From Adiantum capillus-veneris (taxonomy: Eukaryota > Streptophyta > Polypodiopsida > Polypodiales > Pteridaceae): 64,000 nucleotides of DNA. Under the pieces are notes generated by a model. That model saw only the letters and a program-made list of their open reading frames with translations. It made no database searches and was not told the DNA's origin. Position numbers and translations under genes: made by a program. Of the stretch, positions 22,331 through 33,068 are shown piece after piece (position 1 is the first letter of the stretch; every line of letters starts with the position of its first letter). The stretch is taken from contig CM043969.1 of NCBI GenBank assembly GCA_014529385.2, positions 25,189,946-25,253,945 of the forward strand, given 5' to 3'.

Positions 22331-23230
22331 AACTTCCTATTGTCGTTGAGCTCTAGGATTGCTAACTGTGGCCAAATGAGTGGCTCTTTCATCTTCCTTG
22401 TTAATTAAGGTTGGTTCTCCCATGATTGCATAAGCTCTAGCTCCTCTTACTCTTCCTGTACCTTGTCCTCCATTTCTACCTCCTCTTAGATGATCTCCTT
22501 GATTTTAAGGAAGGGCTCTAGTAGTAGTTCAAGGGTTTTTCTCTTCCGACAGTTATTTCTATAGTGCCCCATTTGATTTCATCCATAGCACCTAACATTT
22601 GGGAAGGTTTGCTCCAACTTCACTGTTGCAGCTACTCCATGTTGTTGATATCCTTGGTTCAAAGTTCCCTTGGTCCTTCCCCTAAAGTTATTAAATCCAT
22701 TATAGTTCCTTGTAGAGTTGGTTCCTTCAGCTGCAAGAGGCTTGGCCCTGAGAAGGGCTTCTTGAATTGATGTAGTCCTCATGGATGCAAGACGTGTACT
22801 CAAGGGTTTATTGAAACCTTGACAGAAGCGGGCAATCTTTTGCTCCATTGTCATCTGAGGAACATAGCATCGTAAGGAGACACACTTTGTGTAGTACTCC
22901 TCCAGAGAGAGTCCTAGCTGGCATAGTCCAAAGAATTCGTTCATCTTGATAGCCTAATGTGTAAGAGGGAGATAGTGTTCTTTGATTGCCTGCTTCATTT
23001 TCTCCCAAGATGGACTACTCATGGGATTATCTCTGCAGTGTTACTTCCACCAAAGTTTGGCATCTCCACTGAGGCAGAACATACCCAATATTGTTTGCTT
23101 TTCCTGAGCAGTTCTTGCAGCTTTAAAATAGTCGTCCATAGCATCTATCCATGCTTCAGCATCTCGTTCTAAATTGGGTCCCTCTCCCTTATTGAAGGTA
23201 GGGAGTTGGACTTGCTTTAGTAGTAATTTT
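22331..23230 (-). pseudogene. gag: Chromovirus B gag
   Basis: Gag pattern AWIDAMDDYFKAARTAQEK and WEKMKQAIKEHYLPL, then an open stretch (22579-22944) with EEYYTKCVSLRCYVPQMT and ARFCQGFNKPLSTRL. The zinc knuckle near 22555-22600 reads C-Y-G-stop-x4-H-x4-C, with the second Cys turned into TGA. The frame ends near the protease start. About 60% like chromovirus A gag by eye over the MNEFF block. Confidence 0.75.
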
Positions 23231-23439
23231 TTCTCTTGAGTAATAGTGTAAAGGCTATTTACGCAAGTATTTCCCTGAGATTGAATTAGTGGAATTTAGT
23301 ACCAAATGAAATCTCTCTTACTTATGCTTTTAACTTATCTCATACTCGAAACTTTTGCACACATGATGAAAACAATTGCCAAACCATAAACAAAACTGCT
23401 TATAGCATACCCATGAGAACCATAGTATATACAAGACCT

Positions 23440-23850
23440 AATATCATCCATGAAGATTCTACTATGTACAAAGGTGACGACAATCCTATATTAAATCTTG
23501 TGGACTTTGGGTGGATCATATATACGATCAAAATATACAACATCTTTTGGTCCACTAAAACTAGGGCCTACACCTATGGGTCTAATTCTACCTGGGAAGG
23601 TTACTTTAGACACTTGATCAAACACCCCCTGATTCTGTGATACTTGAATGCCGTCTACTACGAAGGTTTCCTCTGGATTCTATGTCCCCATGAAAAATTA
23701 TACTTCAATCACTTGAAGATCTTCAACCCATTTGAATGTCTTCATATTTAGTGCTAAACCTTCTAACTCTCCCGCATCAATGAAGAAAATTCCACTAGAT
23801 CCGAACCAGATGATCCTCCAAGTGGAAGGAGAAAATCTCTTATCTAACCA
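23440..23850 (-). pseudogene. Leader ORF of chromovirus B
   Basis: The minus strand reads SSGIFFIDAGELEG, LQVIEV-stop-FFMGT, DGIQVSQNQGVFDQVSKV, GRIRPIGV and VYFDRIYD. It aligns with the leader ORF of chromovirus A along its length. It has at least two in-frame stops here. Family unknown. Confidence 0.5.
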
Positions 23851-24096
23851 TTTCATCACACTTTTTTGCATTGAATAGTGTCAGGATAGGAAAGCCCTCA
23901 TAAACCTAATGTTGAAATCCATGGATTTGCGGTAGGGTTTATGGAAATCTCCCTACAAAGATGAGGATAATTATCTCTCTTTCTTTCTCTCCCTCTTTTC
24001 AATTAAATACTTCTTTGAATTGAATTTGTCAAAGATCACTTATTTCAACCTAGCATCTTAAACTTTTCCCTAGGTCCAAGACTTTATTTGACACAT

Positions 24097-24108
24097 GCTC
24101 TTATACCA
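24097..24108 (-). promoter_or_regulatory. Primer-binding site of chromovirus B
   Basis: On the minus strand TGGTATAAGAGC, one base different from the tRNA-Met-type site, two bases from the LTR end. Confidence 0.75.
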
Positions 24109-25959
24109 CTTGTGAGATCCCCAACCCACCGACACCAAAATTGGGATGGGGTCCTTGACATGTCTCTAGGCCTACTAAAAATCAGAGTCTCTAAACAAGA
24201 AAAATCCAAAGAATAGACCTTTACCATTGACAATGGCTTGGGTCTATAGCCCTAGAAGAAGACCTTTTTCTGTCTCGCAGCAGCGAAAACGGGACAACAT
24301 ATTAAAAGTTCAAAAACTCTTTCGGCCCTATAACTTACACAAATTGGACTAAGGTATTCTCAACCAACGCTTTTCCCCCCCTAATAGATGTGAGGGCACA
24401 GCCGCTCGTGAAATCCTCTTCCAATTGGAGAGGTTTACCAAATGTTTTTAGAGCGCGGGAATGGATAGCTACCTGATTCATCAGGTCCACCCGTCCATGA
24501 TTGACAACCTTAGATCAATCCCCACTTACACCCCGCACTCACACATGAATATTTTGTTTTCTAATTACTATCACATTGTTTTAACATTTAAAATAATGGT
24601 TTCTTTTAACCTTTCATCACAGTGATTCCTTCAACCAAGTATTAAAGACAGTATTGAAAAGCATTCTTTTAGCAAACACACATCTTTAAACTTACGACAT
24701 GGTACTGTCAATAAAAAAACATTGACTATAATAACCATGACCAATACTCTTCTTGTCTCAAGACCACCTAAGGGTGAAAAAACGGCACCCATTCCTTATT
24801 CACAATCCGGGGGGGATAAACCCCCACCCAAGTTCGGGGTGCCCATACACCAAACCAGTTGCCCAAACAACCGGGCGGCTCTCCTATGATAAAAACGATA
24901 TTATAACTTATGTAGAAACATTAATACATGAAACGGAGTAGAAACTCATTGTTCATGGGGTAATTGACGTATCCGTTGGCTGAAAAGCCATCATTATTCA
25001 TCAAAATATATGAAGGAGTTGGAGTTGTGTCTTGAGACAAGTTGTCTTAAGGATGAGCAATCATATCTTTCCTAATTCAACCAGCCTTAACCCAAAACAT
25101 TTTCTTTCTAATTTACAAACAAATGCTCGTAGATTTCGTAGAAAAGATCTTCCATTTCACCAGTTTTTCTTTTCCTAATTCCTTACTCCCTCTTTACGTA
25201 TGCAATGTTACTAGTTGAAGAAACTTGAATTAACTAAAATTAATTATAAAAAAGACCCACCTGGGACTGATCTAGCATGTGTTGTAGTATACTGGGACCT
25301 GTACACTCTCATTAGTAGGCCTACTACTAGGCCCGGCTTCGTCGTCGTGCGACACTCTAGTTCTTTTTGGAGCTCCGCCCTCATCATCAGATGAAGGATT
25401 TTCTCGGGTCCTTTTAGGTGCCATAACTGCTTATCCTTATAAAAAAGAACATATAATCATCAATAAATTATCCGAAAGCTAGACTTAACCTTTATATTCA
25501 ATCTTAACCCAATCAAGGTTAAATTTGTAGTCTTAATTGGTAAATTTTTGACCTAGTAATTTCTTATTTTCCTAAATAGGTATGATAACTTTTTTCAAAG
25601 CTTTTGTAAGGGTTTTCTAAGATCTCCTATTTTTCTAATAATTTTTAATATCTTTTTCCTAATTTCCCCATTGAATTTTAAGCTTAGAATCTGTTTATTT
25701 TGAGCTTAATATTTATTCTATTTATTTTTCCTTGAAGATTTTATTTCCCCAACTTTATATCACTGGTTTATACTTACTATAATTTTTCTAGAAATTTTTG
25801 ACTTCACAGTCTATTTATTTTAATTAATCTTTAGATGAAAAAAGAGTTTTGGATCAATTATAATTTTTGACTGACTAATTAACTATGGTATAATTATCAC
25901 AAAGTAGATAATAATATTTTTGACCTTTGGTAACTATCTTTTACTTTCTAAATTAATTA

Positions 25960-27110
25960 TCTAATTTTCTCCTTATTTTTGAACTAGAATTAGTCTAATT
26001 TGACTCAGATAAATAACTATATTAATTTTCTAGTCTTTAGATAATTATTATAACTTTTACATTATGTAAGAAAACTATAATAAATAGCACCTAATTATCT
26101 AACATGATTTACTAATTTCATCCTTTAATTTTCAGCTAGAATTAATCTAATTTGACTTAGATAATTAATATCTATATTAATTTTCTACCCTTAAAATAGT
26201 TATCATGCCTTTTTTATTATGTAAACTAAATTTGAGAAGTAGCACATAATTATCTAACTTGATTTACTAATTTCAATCTAGAATTAATCTAATTTGACTT
26301 AGAATTTAGGTAAATAGCTATATTAATTCTATAACCTTAAGATAATTATCACAGCTTGTTTATGATGTAAACTAACTATTTACTATTTACTATTCACATA
26401 ATTTACTATTTTCTCCCTTTATTTTTTAGCTAGAATTAGTCTAATTTGACTTAGAGCCGGGTCCCCCTATGTTGCAAGGGTATTTGTAATATTAAGAAAA
26501 TACATTTGTATAAGTGTCACATATACAGCTTTAGAGATTAATGAGATGAATGGAACATTTTCCTGAATTCTAGCAGTACACTTAATCCTCTCTTTTTTCT
26601 TTGTATTAGAGAGACTTAAAGAGTGACTAACGAATAAAAAAGCGTCCTTCTCTTCGACATCAACATCAAACCCATGATGATTTACTATTCCCAAAGTAAC
26701 CGAAGGATAGTCTTACATATCTTTAGTGGTCTTGTCAACTTTATAAGTAGGACCACTATTTAATGGTTTTTTCCCCATAATACCTCTAAACTCACAAATC
26801 AAAGGGAGGCTAGGCTCTTAGATAAATAGCTATATTAATTTTCTAAGCTTAAGATAATTATCACAGCTTAATTACAATATAAAATAGCTCTGATAAGTAG
26901 CACATAATTATCTAACTTGATTTACTAATTTCCCCCTTTTAATTGCAAATAGAATTAGCTTGTTTTGGCTAATAAAAATAGTTAAACTAAGTTTTTGATC
27001 ATAGGATAATTATCATAGGTGAAATACAATTTAAATTAGCTCTGGTAAATAGAAATTAATTATCTAACTTGATTTACTAATTTAGCTTAATTAAAATACT
27101 TAAATTAATT
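25960..27110 (-). repeat. AT-rich tandem repeats in 5' LTR of B
   Basis: Seven or so diverged units of 130-160 bp with ctaatttgacttagataaat, aagataattatcacagc and tctaacttgatttactaatt. One unit is interrupted by the 362-bp insertion. Confidence 0.75.
26455..26816 (-). mobile_element. 362-bp insertion of unknown type inside the 5' LTR repeat of B
   Basis: Flanked by a direct repeat cttag (26450-26454 and 26817-26821; six bases if the next a is counted). Skipping the insert restores the repeat text gacttagataaatagctata exactly. Its ends are imperfect inverted repeats (AGCC....CCCT). It holds a 75-codon minus-strand ORF of unknown meaning. Not TG...CA, so not a solo LTR. It may be a MITE-like element. 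Confidence 0.55.
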
Positions 27111-28173
27111 ATTTGTTAATAAGTAATTTATCCCCTGTTCCTAATTGTGATAGTTAACTTAAGAATTTTTTAGTTAATTAAGTAGGTTTATCATCATTTT
27201 TTTGACATCTAATTTTTGTCTAATTAATTACAAAAACTAATCAAAAAATTAAGAGATAATGTTTTTAGCTTCTTGATGGTCTAATCTAGCTTTGATAATT
27301 ATCTTATACTAATATAAGTTTAATTAGTATAATTACACTTAATTTAAAACTAAAAAGATTAATTTAAGACCTTATATGGCTTGATAATTAATTAGATTAA
27401 TATTCCTAACCTTAATCTTAGTAATCAACAAAATATTAAGAGTTAAGAGAGTAATTTCTAATGTAAAGAGGTTTAATTTTCTTAATTAATTAGATTAATT
27501 AAGAAAATAGGGATAAAGTAGCATAATTTTGTTAATCAAGAAGGGATTAGGCTAATTACTATTGATAATCATCTAGAGTTTTCTCTCTCTAGTGATTTTT
27601 TAGTAGAGTTCTCTCTATGTGAGAGAGAAATGACTAGGACTCCAAGTCTCAGTGAAACTGTGAAGAAAGGGGTCCTCTTTGTAGGTTTCTAGGCACTCAC
27701 AAGCTGGAAATGGCAGTAGCTTGCATCCCAAGGCAACCCTACAGCTCCCCTAGCGCCCCCTGTTGCTTTTCCTATCCCTAACAGGTCAGTGATGACCCTT
27801 CTAGCACCTGCCAACTTTAAAAATGAAATCTGCTATATTTTGACCTATTTTTTGCTTAATTGATAATATCGGGTAAATATCTGTGAAATATCTGGGAGGC
27901 CTTAGTAAAAGCCTATGCTTAAATGATTACTACAACCATTCAATTTTTCTTGGCAATTTAATTTACAATGAATCTTTTGGAGGTACTAGCGGGGTCAGTT
28001 TTGGTCTGAACTTAATTCTGAAAATTTCTAGCCCTGGGTTTGCTGTGCTTAAGGTTCCAAATGTACCATCTTTAACTGCTTTTGAGATAGCTCTTTACCT
28101 ATTTGTATGTCCAATGCTTTTACCTAAAGATTTAAGTTGATTCCTTTACATCTAGAAAGGTGGAGACCTTACA

Positions 28174-28178
28174 GTGCT
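28174..28178. repeat. Target-site duplication of chromovirus B, right copy
   Basis: gtgct, matching 19176-19180. Confidence 0.9.
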
Positions 28179-28229
28179 TCCTTCCATGTTGCCTCCAGCA
28201 TATCATACTCAGCTTGTTGCCAAACAACA
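28179..28229 (-). pseudogene. Exon fragment of the unrecognised gene, 5' part of the split exon
   Basis: Begins after a 3' splice site with a pyrimidine run ending in TTTAG (intron end 28230-28231 on the plus strand). It reads VVWQQAEYDMLEATWKE, continuing into 19180 and downwards when chromovirus B is skipped. The uninterrupted frame across the insertion supports a real exon. Confidence 0.5.
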
Positions 28230-28231
28230 CT

Positions 28232-29280
28232 AAAGGGGGAACCAGATTAGTACCAAAAGCTAGCAGGAAGTCCTCAAGGCATCATACTAACAAGTAGTAC
28301 CAAAAACTACCATGAACTACGAAAAATAGAACCAAATCAGAACCATGAGCTACCAATTAGTAGTTGAAACATAAGGAGGGAAAACAAAACCCTAACAGCC
28401 ACCAAAACAACGCTCTCAAAAGCTACCATAACTACCTAAAACTACCAATATCACCAAAACACCATTGATAGAAAGCAGCCATAAACCACCAAAGGGGGAA
28501 ACATAATACTACCAAAAGCTTCCATTTAGTACCAAAAGCTAGTAGGAAGTCCTCAAGGCATCTACCAAATAGTATCAGAAACTATCAGGTCATCAATGAC
28601 AGAAGACAACTATGAACTGCTACAAATTGAACCAATTCAAAATCATGAGCTAGTACCAAAAGCTTCCCGCCAGTACCAGAAGCATTATAAATACACCAAG
28701 ATAAAAATAAACTATTCAAACATAACCAAAACTACCAAAACAACCTTGTTAGTTCCATGCCATAAACTACCAGAGCATAACCAAAAAGTACCAAAAGCAA
28801 ACAGTGAGGGTTTAGTGGTACTAGCAGTACATTTAAAACTACCAAAATTATCAAAACAGCAAAATCACCAGACTACCAAACATCTAAGAACAACATGATA
28901 GAAGATACCAAAACAAGAAAGTAGAGCCAAAAAGACCCAAAATATACTAGTATGAATAAAAATTACCAAAATAGCATAGACAAAATTCAAAAAATCTACA
29001 TGAAGCTACTAATCTACCTAAGATATGCAACTACCATACAGGAGCAAGAGGACCAGACACTGACAAAACTACCAAAAGCAAGATTTATAGATACCAAAAA
29101 ATACCAAGAGCTTTCACGAATACGACAAACTGCCAAAGGATTTCAAAACTACGAAACTTGCCAGAATCTACCAATACTGAAAAAATTAACTGAAGTATCA
29201 AAAACTGCCATAAACCACCAAATGTATTAGAACTACCAAGGCAACAACAAATATAATTTATTAGAAAGTTGCCAGAAATA
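28232..29280 (-). repeat. Low-complexity ACC-rich repeat, likely intron
   Basis: Dominated by variants of taccaaaa[g/a]ctaccat. Two longer blocks (around 28250 and 28532: agtaccaaaagctag, caggaagtcctcaaggcat) recur about 281 bp apart, a higher-order duplication. The plus-strand ORFs 28596-28898 and 28952-29230 are only translations of this repeat. It lies between two exon-like pieces. Confidence 0.6.
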
Positions 29281-29448
29281 CCAAAACCACTTTCTTAAGG
29301 CATGGATGTCAAGAAGTTGCAGGTCAACTTCCTTCTCAAGCTTCTTCATGTCTTCACTATTTCCAATTCAATGAAGCATGCGTCGAACTGGCTCCCAAAT
29401 CAGCCTCCACCTCTTTGATGTCCTCATCATTGCAAGAGTTTTCCTTCT

Positions 29449-29690
29449 TTAGTTTGCAAGCTGAGGTTCATAGTACTCTATGTCATCTTTTATTCGCTTC
29501 GTGACAGCATTGGAACCCTCCGCTTTCAACAAAGTTTCCTTGTTCTGCTGTAGAGATGATTTTAACTCTTTCAACTTATCGAATGCAGCTGCACATGTCT
29601 GAGCCACTCTCTCAACAATACTTTCTAGGTATGTAATACAGTCAGGTATCTCTATGTGACGTTGTGGGGGTCTACCTCTATACAAAGATT
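29449..29690 (-). pseudogene. Exon-like fragment, coiled-coil type
   Basis: Open frame reading HIEIPDCITYLESIVERVAQ, FDKLKELKSSLQQNKETL and IKDDIEYYEPQLAN, then a stop. Another frame then shows acidic text (NDEDIKEVEADLG). Leu/Lys/Glu-rich, probably a coiled coil. Same strand as the other exon pieces, so probably the same gene. Family not recognised. Confidence 0.4.
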
Positions 29691-29739
29691 ACTACCACTT
29701 TGCATAAGGTGAGGCTTCTTAATAGATGACGGGTGGCCT

Positions 29740-30188
29740 CCGTGGGAGGCACCATTTTCCCTTCACCAAGTTTTGACCTTCCGCTCCAACCCTCCCTTGC
29801 GGCTGGCACACATACTAAGTACACTCTCTCCAAACCTCACCCATGCAACCTTATGGGTCGCAGGGTCCTTTGTTTCTGGATGGCAATTCTCAAACGCAAA
29901 GGAGCATGCAAGCTTTTTAGTGATCTCCCCACAAGATGAGAGGCTTGATATACCTTATGGAACATGAACCTGCAATCTACAACCAGTCTTGGTTTCACAT
30001 GATTCAAGTAAACCTTTGCATTCTTTTGATAGTGTTTCTTGAAAACAGTCATCCATTATAAGATCCTTTGGAAGCACACCCTCCATGCTCATACCATACT
30101 CCTTATGCAGCTCTTTGGCTATATAGAAAAACTTGGTCAAAAGAGGGTATTCCTTCATTTTGTTTTTTCCTGCAATGTGGAAACACAT
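29740..30188 (-). pseudogene. Exon-like fragment(s) of the same unrecognised gene
   Basis: First frame (29955-30188): PLLTKFFYIAKELHKEYGMS, DDCFQETLSKECKGLLESCE. Second frame below it (about 29740-29945): TKKLACSFAFENCHPETKD, AWVRFGESVLSMCASRKGG. The protein-like composition with conserved-looking Cys/Trp suggests exons or frame-shifted coding. The link to the downstream exons is inferred from strand and order. Confidence 0.4.
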
Positions 30189-30299
30189 TTTGAGTTCGGA
30201 TAATCTAAGGCATGGATTGGAAGTGGAGGTTGTGAAGACAGAACCCTCACAAAGTGTGGCAAGAAGTACAAGGTTTGGTGCAAAAGGAAGGTGAGCCAG

Positions 30300-31242
30300 T
30301 AGATGCGAGAAGGTGAGAAAGTAGATGCGTACATACGTAAGTTTTCATTGGAATGGGAGCAGATGTGCAAGGCCTTAGCACCACAATTACCCCCACTTGG
30401 CATGATGAAGAAGGACAGGTTCTTGGCTGGTCTTTGGGAGAATGTACGTTGGAGAGTGGAGTTAAAGAAGCCTAGAACATATTAAGATGCATTCAAGGTG
30501 GCAAGGAACAAAGAGTGGAAGCTGAGAAAAATAAGCCAGCTGGGGGTGGATTCTTCGCCTAGGAGGCCTGAGTTTCCACCTATGGATTCTTTACAAGGTC
30601 GCATGCCAGCGGTTCATCATGAACCAGCGGTTTCTATTACTCCTCAAGTTATGCCAGCAGTGGTCACTAGAGCAGTGCAAGATGATGGGCTAAGGCAAGA
30701 CATGAGGCAAGTGGTAGATTTAATGAAGAATCTCAGCTTCAACATGCTAGGTAATGTGGGGAATAATCGAGGTCAAGAGAGGTTTGCAAATCAGCCAGAA
30801 GGTGAAGAAAGACCCAGGAATGGTGTTGGACAAAGAAATGGTAGGTTCTGGAGGCAGAAACTCACATGTTATAATTGTGGAGAGTTGGACCACATCAGCC
30901 CGCAATGTGATAAGCCACCAAGGATGGGGGGAGACATGTATCCATTGCCAAGACATGTGCTAACTAGGTCAAATGATTATGGCATTGAAATTAAGGGAGA
31001 AGAAGGAACCAACAGATTAACCCAAGAGGAAAAGGGAAAGACAAAAGTGATAAGTGTAGTCACCTTGGAGAAGGCATCAAAGCTAGAGGCAACATTAGTG
31101 ATGCCTATGGGGAAGAGGACCACAGAGGAAAAGGAAGGAAGAAGTGCCCCAGCTCTTAGTAAGAAGAATGGAAAGAGCCATGAAGGCGAGGATGTCAAGG
31201 CCAAGAGGAAAAGAAGGGCTCGTTGCAAGTTTCATGTTTCAG
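30300..31242 (+). pseudogene. gag: Ty3/gypsy gag fragment with zinc knuckle
   Basis: Reads EKVDAYIRKFSLEWEQMCKA, then, after a TAA near 30484, VARNKEWKLRKISQLGVDS, and an open 264-codon stretch with knuckle CYNCGELDHISPQC (C-x2-C-x4-H-x4-C, near 30869-30910) and a Lys/Glu-rich tail. The N-terminus is truncated. It ends where the opposite-strand RT fragment begins near 31243, indicating an inversion or a junction of two copies. The downstream RT and PR pieces match element G. Confidence 0.7.
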
Positions 31243-31660
31243 ATTTCTGTACCTCTCATAACCTGCCCCTGAATCCAAGATTTGATCAATGAATAGAAGA
31301 GGATATGGGTTATTCTTAGTGGCTGCCTTTAAGGGTTTAAAATCTACACAAATCCTCCACTTTCCATCCTTCTTTGGGTTGACTACTACTAGACTCACCC
31401 ATTTTGTGGTTTCAACTGGGACTATGAACCCTGCCTTCAATAACTTGTCCACCTCTTCCCACAAGGCTTCCATCTACTCTTGACCCATCCTTCTTAGCCT
31501 TTGCCGCACTGGCTTAGCACCTTCTTTCAGCTTTATATGCATCTCTTTGTCCTTGAACCCTGTGATCTCTTCATATGAAGTAATGAACAAATAAGGAAAA
31601 CTAGCCAGCATGTGCAAATATATCTCCTTCTCCATAGCTGAGAGGTCCCCCACTGATCAT
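31243..31660 (-). pseudogene. Inverted RT N-terminal fragment (element G family)
   Basis: The minus strand reads [33 protein letters not shown] and [19 protein letters not shown]. Nearly the same nucleotide sequence occurs at 63200-63620 in element G, so both are one family. Cut off after the first third of RT at the gag junction. Confidence 0.75.
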
Positions 31661-32471
31661 TTGTGTCATCAATTCCTGCTTCTTTGACAATTCAACCTTG
31701 GTTTGCATCAGCCCTTCAAGGCCCTTCACTTTCATCTTCAATCTCATTCACAAATGCAACTAAACCAGACTCATGGGTTTCTTTATCCATCAAAAGAAAT
31801 GCAACATCAGCATCCTCATCACTGCTGGTAGTACTATCACTGTCCTCATCAGTCACACTGTGGAATAGTCTTCATCACTAGACTCATCTTCATCTTCATA
31901 AAGATCTTCCAATTGTTTCCTTGTGTCCATATTATAACTTCTTGGCACCTGTCTTTCCATAGAGGCTAATCGTACCACGTCTCCAATCTTGAACAGCTCC
32001 CATTGCACGTAACCATGGTCTACCCAATATAATAGGATATGCTCCCAACCCTGTTGGCATCACATGAAAATCATCCAACACCTTTGCATCATACGCCTCC
32101 ACTTCTAAGCTCTTTACAACACCCAAACATTTTACTTTTTGATGGTTTTCCAATCTGATCTAAAAGCCTGACACCCCAGTCACTGTAAGACCCATCTTCT
32201 CAATGCATGAGTGTGTTATGAAACATATTTGTGCTCCACCATCCACATAACCTTGTCCCAGTATTGGGCAAATGTCTAGTAGCTCGTCCATCGCCAACAC
32301 CTTCATTGAACCTCTCTCTGGTTCTTTCTCCATTGGGTTAACCATCCTCTTCCACTGTCGCTTTAGTTTAGGCACCATCTCTATAAGCTTCACAAAAGTA
32401 ACATCTGCCTTCTTGCTTGTCAGATCCTCCTTCAAGGCATAGCTTAATTGCCCATCCCCTAGTGATTTCAT
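31661..32471 (-). pseudogene. Inverted protease region (element G family)
   Basis: Protease motif VDGGAQICFITHS (DGGA in place of DSGA/DTGA) and the later PIILGRPWLRAMGAVQDW box, with an acidic linker towards RT. Frames 32160-32471 and 31932-32153 are separated by a stop. The Ser/Thr after the catalytic Asp is Gly, so activity is doubtful. Confidence 0.7.
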
Positions 32472-32487
32472 GTTTGGAAGGCTAAGA

Positions 32488-32488
32488 A

Positions 32489-32521
<33 letters not shown>
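32488..32521. repeat. (TG)n microsatellite
   Basis: gtgcg followed by about 16 gt units at the edge of the inverted PR fragment. Confidence 0.9.
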
Positions 32522-32522
<1 letters not shown>

Positions 32523-33068
32523 TGTCTATCTATGTAGATTTGGATGTGTTGAAGCCGGTTGTGCTGTTTTTTGGGTGATTGAGGCTCTGTTGCAATTTTG
32601 TTTACATTTTATTGTATGGCAATGTTGTCTATTTTAATTTTTTTTTGTAAACTTAGGATTTTTGTTAAGTTCTGCTAGTTGAACTTTTTTTTGGTGAAAT
32701 TCTGAGTTGATAACTCTGAAAACCAATTAAAACAAAAAGAAAAAAAGAGAAAAGAAAATTGAACAGAAAAAAAACTGACTCCAACTAGTCCCCCCATGTA
32801 CGTGAGCAAAAGAAAGAGCTCATTAGCCCCGGCCTTGGTCTTGATCTATATATATAGGAAGTAGGGTCCTTGATAGCTTCCTTTCAAGTGAAGGAATAAT
32901 GTGTCTCATGTTATATATACACCCCACTCCTCAAGGGAAAAAGAAAGCATGTGGAATCTATGCTTCACATTTTCCCTCCACTAGCTTGCTTTGGAATTTC
33001 TCTCTTGTGCCTACACACTCAAGTCAAAATCGACTATTTTGGGGGTCATGAGAGTTTTTGATAGCCAA
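32522..33068. other. AT-rich unassigned stretch
   Basis: T-rich then A-rich sequence with no ORF, LTR or known motif. It ends with gccaa, the TSD of the next element. Confidence 0.5.

Larger units (their letters stand above)
19181..28173 (-). mobile_element. Chromovirus B: complete but internally deleted (leader, gag and chromodomain tail only)
   Basis: Both LTRs are present (19181-21498 and 24111-28173), flanked by the TSD gtgct. The internal region of 2.6 kb holds, on the minus strand, a tRNA-Met-type primer site, leader ORF, gag, then directly the extreme integrase C-terminus with a chromodomain and the purine tract. Protease, RT, RNase H and integrase core are absent. It could only move with proteins from another element. 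Related to chromovirus A in gag and leader. Confidence 0.9.
24111..28173 (-). repeat. 5' LTR of chromovirus B (4.1 kb)
   Basis: Same termini as 19181-21498. It is enlarged by AT-rich tandem repeats (25960-27110), a 362-bp insertion (26455-26816) and extra AT-rich sequence with a stretch at about 27540-27860 that resembles the U3/R part of LTR A. It is followed by the second gtgct. Confidence 0.85.

Noticed and set aside
26467-26694. 75-codon ORF as a gene
   Set aside because: Lies within a 362-bp insertion with no recognised domain, no splice or promoter evidence.
28596-29230. Two plus-strand ORFs as a protein
   Set aside because: Translations of an ACC-rich degenerate repeat; composition has no domain character.
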